A stretch of DNA of 64,000 nucleotides. It comes from Saccharomycodes ludwigii (lineage: Eukaryota; Ascomycota; Saccharomycetes; Saccharomycodales; Saccharomycodaceae). Every line of letters starts with the position of its first letter. Position 1 is the first letter of the stretch. The stretch covers positions 1,010,501 to 1,074,500 of the forward strand of contig NC_060202.1 in assembly GCF_020623625.1 (NCBI RefSeq), read 5' to 3'. Under the pieces are notes generated by a model, which made no database searches, was not told the DNA's origin, and saw only the letters and a list, made by a program, of their open reading frames with translations. Shown here piece after piece: positions 56,784 to 64,000 of the stretch. The translations under genes were made by a program, and so were the position numbers.

Positions 56784-57719
56784 ATGTCTACCAATTCAAA
56801 TGAAAAAACTTTGTCTCATTTAATAGGTGGATTTGTAGGCGGTTTAACGTCTGCATTAGTTTTGCAACCATTCGACTTACTAAAAACAAGAGTTCAACAG
56901 ACTGGAACAACAACAATCTCAGAATGTATCAAAAATATAAATCATCCTTTAGAACTATGGAGAGGCTCATTGCCCTCATGCTTAAGAACTTCTATAGGAA
57001 GTGGTTTATACTTGTCTTCCTTACATTTAGTTAGATCCACGCTAGCCAAAACTAAACAATCGACATCAAAGGGCAGCAGCAGCACCGCTTTAACAAATAT
57101 CAACATTAATAAGAGTAGCAATCTACCGAAATTATCACCTCAAGAAAATTTATTATCAGGTGCAGTGACAAGAGCAATTGTTGGTTTATTTACTATGCCA
57201 ATAACTGTTATCAAAGTCAGGTTTGAATCCACATTGTACAATTATAAAACAATTAATGAGGCGATTCGAGATATCAATAGCAAACAAGGTATAAATGGGT
57301 TTTTTAAGGGAGTCGGTCCTACTGTAGCAAGAGACGCTCCCTATGCAGGGTTGTACGTTTTGTTGTATGAAAATTGTAAAACTTTTTTACCAAACTATAT
57401 CCTTTCCAGCAATAATAAGGTTGATATAACTACTGGCAAATTCACTACTCCCGTGTCTACCTTAATAAATGCATCTTCAGCAATAATAGCAGCAACTTTA
57501 GCAACGACATTTACTTCGCCTTTTGATACAATAAAAACTAGGATGCAATTGGAACCTAAGCTAAACAAAACTTTCCTGAGTACTACTTTAAATATTATAA
57601 AGAATGAACATTTATCAAATTTATTTGATGGTCTATCTTTAAGGTTGATCAGAAAATCATTAAGTGCGGGCATAGCATGGGGCATTTATGAGGAGTTAAT
57701 TAAAAGATTTATGGCCTAA
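56784..57719 (+). CDS. HEM25: Mitochondrial glycine carrier Hem25 (SLC25A38)
   Basis: Inner-membrane carrier that brings glycine into the matrix for the first step of haem synthesis. It has 311 residues with three mitochondrial-carrier repeats. Signature motifs are PFDLLKTRVQQ (P29 to K34), PITVIKVRFES (about 138) and PFDTIKTRMQL (about 250). The middle PIT form in place of P-x-D is seen in the Hem25 group. The C-terminal GLSLRLIRKSLSAGIAWGIY is also typical. A short Ser/Asn/Thr loop (about 92-112) lies between repeats one and two. It matches YDL119C, and sits here between genes of the other arm (LYS5 and CDC43). Confidence 0.93.
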   Translation: MSTNSNEKTLSHLIGGFVGGLTSALVLQPFDLLKTRVQQTGTTTISECIKNINHPLELWRGSLPSCLRTSIGSGLYLSSLHLVRSTLAKTKQSTSKGSSSTALTNININKSSNLPKLSPQENLLSGAVTRAIVGLFTMPITVIKVRFESTLYNYKTINEAIRDINSKQGINGFFKGVGPTVARDAPYAGLYVLLYENCKTFLPNYILSSNNKVDITTGKFTTPVSTLINASSAIIAATLATTFTSPFDTIKTRMQLEPKLNKTFLSTTLNIIKNEHLSNLFDGLSLRLIRKSLSAGIAWGIYEELIKRFMA

Positions 57720-57913
57720 TAATTGGAGATACTTCTTATTTTTTATCTTTTTATATTCCCTGTAAATATTTAATTAGATCGAATAAACAGAATACACAAT
57801 AGAAAAAAAAAAAAAAAATTCTATTTTTCTTGATAAATGTTATCTCATGAGTCAGTAAATATATATATATATATAGCCAAATTCACATTCACCCTATGCA
57901 GCAATGTATAATA

Positions 57914-59059
57914 CTATTTCAAACATACTTTAGGAACACATAAAACACTATCAAACTTTCCACTAATCAAAGCCAAAGCTGCTAATCCTAAAAATGAATG
58001 GTACAAATCAGGGTCATTCGCATTGTTTTTCGCAAAGCCACCGAGTAGTTTATTTTGTGTGACGTCTAGTAAATATGATTCAACTGCTTTTAAGTCTACC
58101 AATGACATAAACGAGCCTTTTTCCATTTCATCACCTAATAATTCTAATGAATTCAAACACCAAAAACAATAACACGTGTCTGCAAATTTATTTTCTCGCC
58201 CTTGAAATCCACCGCAATCTATACTGTCGTACCATTCAGAGTCTGTTTTTAATTCGGAATCGTTAGCTAATATCGTTAGTTGCCTGTGCACTAGCCAAGA
58301 TAAAGTATCGTTTTTCATTTCCGTAGTCGGTAATTTTACGCCTAATAATTTTAAAGTGCCCAATGCACAGCTGGTATAACCTGCATGCGGTTCAACACCA
58401 TTACCAAACCCACCTGTATTTTTACAATAGCAATCCATAAAAATAAAATTCAACAATTTATCTGTATCTATCCATTTTTTGTAATCTAATATAGTTTTGC
58501 ACCCACAAATATATAATATTGAAACGGCGATGTAACAAAATCTTAAATCAATACTGTCAACTTGGCTCCCACTAAGTCTATTGTTCGGATTGCCTAAAAT
58601 ATCTAAGTAGGAGACAAACCCACCAGTATTTTCAAGATCTTGGCATTTAGATACAAAATTCTTAATCTTGTATTTATCACTATCCTTCAAAAAATCAATT
58701 TCTTGAAGTATGCACAATGAAAGTAAAGAAAAAAAAGTAGCAGATAAATTTAAATTACTTGGTTTAGTATCTAGCACTGTTAAAGTGGGTATAAAGCCAG
58801 CAATTGCGTTTTGATCATTTTTATTATCAAAAATTTTAAATAAACTTTTAATTGTTGTTGAAGAACCGTTTTTTTTAAATTCTTGAACAAAGTTCTTATA
58901 GTCACCATCATTATCATATAAAATGCTTAGTCCGCTTAAGGAATAATATATCAAACCTGGTTTATAAACATCTGAACTTTGGTGAACAGTAGGTATTATA
59001 TCCAAATATCTATTAAAATATCGTATTAGTTTTTTTTTTTCCACTCTAGGATCATTCAT
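57914..59059 (-). CDS. CDC43: Geranylgeranyltransferase type I beta subunit
   Basis: Beta subunit of GGTase-I; with Ram2 it attaches geranylgeranyl to CaaL proteins such as Rho1 and Cdc42. I start at ATG (MNDPRVEKKKLIRYFNRYLD) because the frame upstream opens only with TTG. It has 381 residues (376 in yeast). Prenyltransferase repeats are clear: GGFVSYLDILGNPNNRLSGS, GGFGNGVEPHAGYTSCALGT and DCGGFQGRENKFADTCYCFW. The zinc ligands are expected at the D of this last repeat's DCGGF, the C of DTCYCFW and the H of LYHSFLGLAAL. It converges with HEM25. Matches YGL155W. Confidence 0.95.
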   Translation of the reverse strand: MNDPRVEKKKLIRYFNRYLDIIPTVHQSSDVYKPGLIYYSLSGLSILYDNDGDYKNFVQEFKKNGSSTTIKSLFKIFDNKNDQNAIAGFIPTLTVLDTKPSNLNLSATFFSLLSLCILQEIDFLKDSDKYKIKNFVSKCQDLENTGGFVSYLDILGNPNNRLSGSQVDSIDLRFCYIAVSILYICGCKTILDYKKWIDTDKLLNFIFMDCYCKNTGGFGNGVEPHAGYTSCALGTLKLLGVKLPTTEMKNDTLSWLVHRQLTILANDSELKTDSEWYDSIDCGGFQGRENKFADTCYCFWCLNSLELLGDEMEKGSFMSLVDLKAVESYLLDVTQNKLLGGFAKNNANDPDLYHSFLGLAALALISGKFDSVLCVPKVCLK

Positions 59060-59514
59060 TATTAGTAATAACAGGTTATGTGTCAACCTGAATAGGATTC
59101 TATCTTATTTATTTATTTATTTAACAAATAACAGCGACAATAGGCGTGGTAAATTTGATCTTGACTCTAATCTTTCGCCAAAAGTTGGTGTTTTTATTTT
59201 ATGTTTATATTTTAAAAATCAATGCAAAAAAAAAAAAAAAAATAAAAAAAAAAAAAAATTGTCTTCAAGTTCCAAGTGCTAACGGGATTGTCAAAGTTCG
59301 GATATCTTATCAAGATTTTTTGTCCCGCAAGCTTATTATTATTAATATATAACATAGAAGACAGAAATTAATCTGCATTAGATATAAACTTAAAAATAAT
59401 GATCAGAAAAAAATATAGAAACTAAAAAAATAAAAAAAAAAAAAAAAATTAAAAGCCAAGTGCTCTTCGGAAATAAAGATTTAGTGTCAGACATAACAAT
59501 GACAATAATACCTA
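59060..59514. promoter_or_regulatory. CDC43 promoter and AMS1 3' flank
   Basis: 455 bp, no gene. It has TTTA repeats at 59105-59122 and A runs at about 59225-59260 and 59433-59447. The 68-codon frame at 59146-59352 is Lys-rich low complexity. Confidence 0.5.
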
Positions 59515-62500
59515 TCAGCTTTTCCTTAATTTAATAGTCTTAAAATAAAATTTAAAACTGGCAATTTCAAAAGGTTTTAATTTTATTTTGATACGATTTT
59601 CACCATGATCCACACATACCTTCGAATCAAGTGCAATTTCCAAATTGTCAACCCTTTCCACAGCCTCGATTTTATAATAAGGCTCAATATAGGCATCTAC
59701 CTCACCACCCAAAGGCTCATAAACACGAACAACAACGGATTTTAATGGCGAATCTTCATCACAATCTTGTTCCTTTAAACTATATTCAGATTTATCCTTA
59801 GAGAAATCGTCTTCCCCCCTTTTAATACTAGATATAACAACATTCAAATCCTCACTGCTTTCGCCGTTTTTGAACCCTTTAGTATCTACCCTAGGATGCA
59901 CAGGCTTTATTTTGAAAAACTCGTTGTATGTTTTCAAGTTTTCCAACGGAATATGCTGCATGTTATTAATATGATATTTATTGAATTTAATAGCCTCATT
60001 TACTGTTTCCATGCCGAGCTGTCCCTTGTGTGGCAACATAGCGTACTTTATTTGATGATACCCCATATCAGCATGTGCATCTGGGGCTTTGGGCGATCTT
60101 AACAAAGACAATCTCATTAAATTACCATGTGTAGCAAAGCCATACTTTGAATCGTTGATAATCGATACACCTTTACTATATTCGGAATAGTCAGCAAATT
60201 TATGATGACACACTTCAAATTTTGCAGTATCCCACGAAGTGTTATAATGCGTTGGCCTTTTGGTAATACCAAATTGGGTCTCATAAGAACAATAATCGTT
60301 GTTAACATTGACTGGAAATTCTACCTTCAAAAATTTATTGCATTCATACCAGTTTTCAACAATAGTATTAAATACAATCATTTTTTTGTCTAACGACACT
60401 TTGGTTGTAATAAAACATTCTTTATCTTTTGCACCACTTTGGCCACCACAAATCTTGAATTTAATAGTGACTTTGGCTTCTGCTTCATTGATATCCACGG
60501 ATTCTAAATTATCAACAACCTTGTAATTGTTGACATCATACAGTTCAGTATCCCATGCCTGCCAATTTAACGGTTTATCATCAAATAAAACAAACTGGTT
60601 AGCCCCGCTTTTATTTCTTCCATGACTTAAATCTAGGTAATGGTACTTGTCATCACTAACATCCACAATCAATCCAGTAACTTTATTAATTTCAACTGTT
60701 ATATGGTTATTGCTCAATACTATAATGTCAGGGTTATCTTTCTTAAAACCCACTTTATTGACAACCTGCTTTTCAACTTGCTGATGTCCATACATCTTTG
60801 TTCCAAAAATGAAAGAGTTCCTATAATCGTAATGAGAAGCATAAGATTCTTCACAAAGCCTAAACGCATTACTATTCTTGTCAATCACAACATAATCGTC
60901 CTTGGATTTGATATCTAGTATAATATCATTGCATAGTTTATCGCACTTGTCCAAAACAGCTTCTAATTTAGGAATTGCTTCATGTTTATAAACCATTTCA
61001 ATACAAGAACCTGGTAAAACATCATGGAACTGACATAATAAAACATCTTCCCACATGGAACCAATCTCCTTAACTGGATACTCGTAGTTGTCCGCATTAC
61101 CAGAAAGAAATGTTTCAGATTGATTACATTTTTTTGTACAATCATCATCAGCAGCAGCAGCAGTGTAACAATTCAAACTGTGCCAAGTAGCAAATTTTTC
61201 CAACTCTAGCAAAGCATGTTCAGAGTATCGCATCAATTTTTTCAAATACGCCTGTGTAGTGTAAGTGCCTCTATGGAATTCTAAATACAACTCTCCAGAC
61301 CAGGTGGGCAAGTCGCAACCATTATTTGTTTTTCTTAAAATGTCATTGAAAAAATCATTTACATTGAGTTGTTCACAACTTAACTTAGGCACAGCGGCAT
61401 CGCCCAATTTATTATTTAATCCTCTGATACGCCTCATTTTCTCTAGCATTTCATCAGTTGGGCCACCGCCACCATCACCTTTACCATACAACATCAATCC
61501 GCTTGGATAACAATACAATGATTTATTTTGGGAGTGAGTTCTTACGACATCACCAAAATGGGCATCACAGGTGTAAGTATTAGCAGGTGGCATGTGGGTT
61601 AGCAATTGAGACCCATCAATTCCACGCCATTGAAAAGTGGAATGTGGGAAAGTGTTGATGTTATTCCAGGATAATTTTTGGGTTAAGAAAAATTGAATTT
61701 GCGATAAGCGAGCAATTTGAGGTATATTCGAGGAGTAGCCAAAGGTATCTGGAAGCCAAAAGCATTTAGAGATTAAGCCGTCAAAATTACGAATTGAAAA
61801 CCTTTGACCATAAAAAAATTGTCTACAAAGGGATTCGCCACATGGCATATTAGTGTCATTCTCAACCCAGGTACCCCCGATTGGAATAAATTGTCCATTT
61901 TTGATTTTAGGCACTAGCTTCTTGTTAAAAAAATCGGGATGTTCAACCTTCAACCATTTAAATTGTTGGCCTTGGGATGCAACAAATCTATATTCCGGAT
62001 ATCTATCCATCAAAGTAACTTGAGAACTCCACGATCTAACAACTTTCCTTTTAGTTTCAGCAAATGGCCACAACCATGCAGTGTCAATATGGCAATTACC
62101 TAAGGCAAAAACTGGAGTGATACTGCTATCAGTGTCACTGTTGTCGTTGCTGCCACTGGAATAATGGTTGAAATAGACTTTGGAAGAATCAATATCAAAG
62201 CCAAGTAATTCTTTTTTCAACAAATCTCTACACTTGTTAATTCCATGATCAATGCTATCTTCTTCCCGATTAAAAATATCCATAACTTGATTACAAATCA
62301 TTCTTGCTTTATGTTTTTGCCAGGAATTCTGTGACCCTTCTCTTGCAAGGTCACTGCAAATCCAAAAATCATAAAATAAACTTCTAGCGTCCCAATTTGG
62401 CAAGACCAAATCGGCCTTTAGTAGATGAAACCATTTATTATTATCGGGCGGGTTAATGTCCCCGTTAAACCCACATCCAAACATGCCATTGTTGCCACAC

Positions 62501-63051
62501 TCAATAAAAAACACAAGTTTATTCTTGTTCAACTCACTCCTTTTGGGCAATGAATATTCAATTCTTTCACCTTTGCCTGAAAACGAAGTAATTGGTTGAA
62601 AAGTAATAGGGTCAATAAGCAACCCTTCATTTTCACAATCAAATTGAAAAGTCCATTGTTCATCATCGTGGGTAAATGGGATATTAATTTCTACTCTAAA
62701 CCAAGTGGTGCTCCAACTTGGACCAAATGGTTGGTTTTTAAAACAAGATTTAAAATTTTTGTTGCTAAAGTCGTTCGCGTTACCGGCATTGATTATGGAT
62801 TTCCAACTTGGCCTATTATTTGGATCCGTTGGATCATCTTCGTTAAATGGAACCTGATAGTACTGTATAGAAATATACTTTTCATCATTTGTATCATTTA
62901 GTGATGAATACCTTTTTAGATCATAGTAATCAGATAAGTAAGAGTATTTATTGATATCATTGTTTTTAGAAATAAACTGTCTTAACCTGTCTTCGTATAT
63001 ATGATCTACAGGTTTAAACTGGGGATCTTGATTTCTGAAAGTAGCAGACAT
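59515..63051 (-). CDS. AMS1: Vacuolar alpha-mannosidase Ams1 (GH38)
   Basis: Glycoside hydrolase family 38 enzyme that trims free oligosaccharides in the vacuole; in yeast it reaches it from the cytosol by the Cvt/selective autophagy route. It has 1178 residues (about 1083 in yeast) and no signal peptide, which fits that route. The N-terminus FKPVDHIYEDRLRQFIS matches yeast. Zinc ligands are H321 and D323 in NCHIDTAWLWPF; the nucleophile is D435 in KCFWLPDTFGYSSN. Other blocks are GGTWVENDTNMPCGESL and the C-terminal GH38 beta domains. Extra residues lie in Ser/Asp-rich (about 295-310), Ala/Asp-rich (about 655-680) and charged (about 1060-1115) loops. Matches YGL156W. Confidence 0.96.
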   Translation of the reverse strand: MSATFRNQDPQFKPVDHIYEDRLRQFISKNNDINKYSYLSDYYDLKRYSSLNDTNDEKYISIQYYQVPFNEDDPTDPNNRPSWKSIINAGNANDFSNKNFKSCFKNQPFGPSWSTTWFRVEINIPFTHDDEQWTFQFDCENEGLLIDPITFQPITSFSGKGERIEYSLPKRSELNKNKLVFFIECGNNGMFGCGFNGDINPPDNNKWFHLLKADLVLPNWDARSLFYDFWICSDLAREGSQNSWQKHKARMICNQVMDIFNREEDSIDHGINKCRDLLKKELLGFDIDSSKVYFNHYSSGSNDNSDTDSSITPVFALGNCHIDTAWLWPFAETKRKVVRSWSSQVTLMDRYPEYRFVASQGQQFKWLKVEHPDFFNKKLVPKIKNGQFIPIGGTWVENDTNMPCGESLCRQFFYGQRFSIRNFDGLISKCFWLPDTFGYSSNIPQIARLSQIQFFLTQKLSWNNINTFPHSTFQWRGIDGSQLLTHMPPANTYTCDAHFGDVVRTHSQNKSLYCYPSGLMLYGKGDGGGGPTDEMLEKMRRIRGLNNKLGDAAVPKLSCEQLNVNDFFNDILRKTNNGCDLPTWSGELYLEFHRGTYTTQAYLKKLMRYSEHALLELEKFATWHSLNCYTAAAADDDCTKKCNQSETFLSGNADNYEYPVKEIGSMWEDVLLCQFHDVLPGSCIEMVYKHEAIPKLEAVLDKCDKLCNDIILDIKSKDDYVVIDKNSNAFRLCEESYASHYDYRNSFIFGTKMYGHQQVEKQVVNKVGFKKDNPDIIVLSNNHITVEINKVTGLIVDVSDDKYHYLDLSHGRNKSGANQFVLFDDKPLNWQAWDTELYDVNNYKVVDNLESVDINEAEAKVTIKFKICGGQSGAKDKECFITTKVSLDKKMIVFNTIVENWYECNKFLKVEFPVNVNNDYCSYETQFGITKRPTHYNTSWDTAKFEVCHHKFADYSEYSKGVSIINDSKYGFATHGNLMRLSLLRSPKAPDAHADMGYHQIKYAMLPHKGQLGMETVNEAIKFNKYHINNMQHIPLENLKTYNEFFKIKPVHPRVDTKGFKNGESSEDLNVVISSIKRGEDDFSKDKSEYSLKEQDCDEDSPLKSVVVRVYEPLGGEVDAYIEPYYKIEAVERVDNLEIALDSKVCVDHGENRIKIKLKPFEIASFKFYFKTIKLRKS

Positions 63052-63252
63052 TTCAGCTATCTTTTTTTATATCTTATCTTTTTTCTAGACTTTTTTTTTT
63101 TTTTTTTTTTCCCTCTTTAATAATTAATGCGAGCTGTGCGGATGTATAGGAGTATACATGAAATAACAAGAGAAACAAGAAAGCTCATCATAAGTTATAC
63201 AAGATTGAACAACATTTAAGCCAATTAAAAGTAATTTTTTTATTTCTAGTTA

Positions 63253-63289
<37 letters not shown>

Positions 63290-63730
63290 GTCATAGTTGT
63301 TAATGTTTTTCTTTTTGATTTTTTTTTTTTTTTCTAAAAAAAGAACAAGTTTCTGATCTCCAATTTTCCCGCCCCCTTTTTTTTTTTATATTTTTGGAAT
63401 ATTAATTTACGAAAAAAAAGAATAATAACAATAATAATAATTAAGTAATTAAACGAGTTACAAAAAAAAAGGGGAGAAAGTGGAGAGTAAAAATAGATAG
63501 ATAAATTCACGCCTCCGCTCCTATGGAACAAAGCCATCATAATCTAAATATTTTTATTACCAAAATACAAACAAAGTTAATTCATCTTTAATAATTTATT
63601 GCCACTTATATTGTTCCATTCTATATCATTTGTTTTATTAATTCCTTTTTATATACTATTATTATTATTATAGAGTAGATGGAAAATATGAAAAATAAAA
63701 TATCAGAATATATAACATTACATACACAAT
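63052..63730. promoter_or_regulatory. AMS1 promoter and PBI2 3' flank
   Basis: 679 bp, no gene. It has a T18 run at 63092-63110, an AT array at about 63257-63287 and T15 at 63319-63333. Two stress-type pentamers lie upstream of AMS1: CCCCT at 63373-63377 and AGGGG at 63470-63474. Confidence 0.5.
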
Positions 63731-63952
63731 TCAATTAGTATGGACTTCTTTGTCTTCTTCAACGTTTGCAATGTCATTGGAGTGACCCTCCTTTAATTTA
63801 TTAATGTGCATATGGTCAGGCAATTTGACAGTAAACCCCTTAATTAAATTAAATTCATGGGTAATAGAACCACCTAATTTGTTAACGGATTCTTTAAACT
63901 TTTCTGCATCGGCGTGTTCTTTTAAAGTAACAATAAATGATTTCTCAGTCAT
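63731..63952 (-). CDS. PBI2: Proteinase B inhibitor I2B (Pbi2)
   Basis: Small cytosolic inhibitor of vacuolar proteinase B, also found with thioredoxin in the LMA1 factor of vacuole fusion. It has 73 residues (75 in yeast) and belongs to the inhibitor I9 (subtilisin propeptide) family. It starts MTEKSFIVTLKEHADAEKF. The core GGSITHEFNLIKGFTVKLP and the C-terminal EDKEVHTN closely match yeast Pbi2; the free C-terminal tail is the part that inserts into the protease. The ATG is preceded by a T/C-rich leader. Its S. cerevisiae counterpart is on chromosome XIV, so it marks the right limit of the shared order. Confidence 0.95.
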   Translation of the reverse strand: MTEKSFIVTLKEHADAEKFKESVNKLGGSITHEFNLIKGFTVKLPDHMHINKLKEGHSNDIANVEEDKEVHTN

Positions 63953-64000
63953 TTTTTTTTTTCCTTTTTTTCTTTTTTCTTTTTGTAGTATGATAGTTGT

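Noticed and set aside
57848-57854. Perfect Gcn4 site TGAGTCA
   Set aside because: It lies between the 3' ends of convergent HEM25 and CDC43, not in a promoter.
1429-63730. Replication origins (ARS consensus) in the AT-rich gaps
   Set aside because: WTTTAYRTTTW-like matches are too frequent in DNA of this composition to support any one origin.
1-64000. CRISPR arrays, bacterial-type operons, mobile elements, virus-like insertions, secondary-metabolite clusters
   Set aside because: None seen: all repeats are simple tandem repeats, all recognised genes are ordinary yeast nuclear genes with their own promoters, and no transposase, integrase or capsid-like frame is present.

Overview
This is AT-rich nuclear DNA (by eye roughly 30% G+C) from a budding yeast of the Saccharomycetaceae/Saccharomycodaceae. 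Genes are compact, and every gene I recognise is one open frame without an intron. The proteins are closest in look to Saccharomyces cerevisiae, and so is the gene order. The very low G+C, long poly(dA:dT) runs and one-gene-per-locus order suggest a lineage that split before the whole-genome duplication (WGD). Saccharomycodes or a relative is my best guess, held with modest confidence.

From memory of S. cerevisiae names, the genes belong to two chromosome arms that are paralogous there, VII-left (YGL141-YGL156) and IV-left (YDL107-YDL119). Here they are shuffled into one track with each arm's order and strand kept: HUL5, GPI10, MSS2, [L-2-hydroxyglutarate dehydrogenase-like], KIN28, MRF1, ROG1/YDL109C, TIP20, TMA17, RRT6, [YIM1-like], RRP42, TRM3, ATG20, YDL114W, IWR1, RPL9, NUP84, CYK3, ARO2, tRNA-Arg(UCU), INO80, NUT1, tRNA-Ala(AGC), PEX14, LYS5, HEM25, CDC43, AMS1. 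A partial SSH4/EAR1-like gene at the left edge and PBI2 at the right edge are not part of that track.

Region by region: 1-8.4 kb holds a ubiquitin-ligase adaptor (SSH4/EAR1), a HECT ligase (HUL5), a GPI-anchor mannosyltransferase (GPI10) and a mitochondrial Cox2 export factor (MSS2). 8.7-15.1 kb holds the FAD enzyme, the TFIIH kinase KIN28, the mitochondrial release factor and a lipase. 15.2-23.5 kb holds TIP20, the proteasome-assembly factor TMA17, p24-like RRT6, YIM1-like and exosome RRP42. 23.5-34.7 kb holds TRM3, ATG20, an SDR, IWR1 and RPL9. 35-43 kb holds NUP84, CYK3 and ARO2. 43.4-53.6 kb holds two tRNA genes around INO80 and NUT1. 54-64 kb holds PEX14, LYS5, HEM25, CDC43, AMS1 and PBI2. 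The genes are independent eukaryotic units with no operon or biosynthetic cluster. Recurring themes are transcription (KIN28, INO80, NUT1, IWR1), vacuole/autophagy (SSH4-like, ATG20, AMS1, PBI2) and mitochondria (MSS2, MRF1, HEM25).

I found no virus-like element, transposon, CRISPR array or convincing new system. The observations most worth a second look are the interleaved ancestral synteny, the two extra genes, a TTAA that ends two convergent genes at once, missing introns in KIN28 and IWR1, a four-GGG/poly-T array and several 7-bp tandem repeats between genes.
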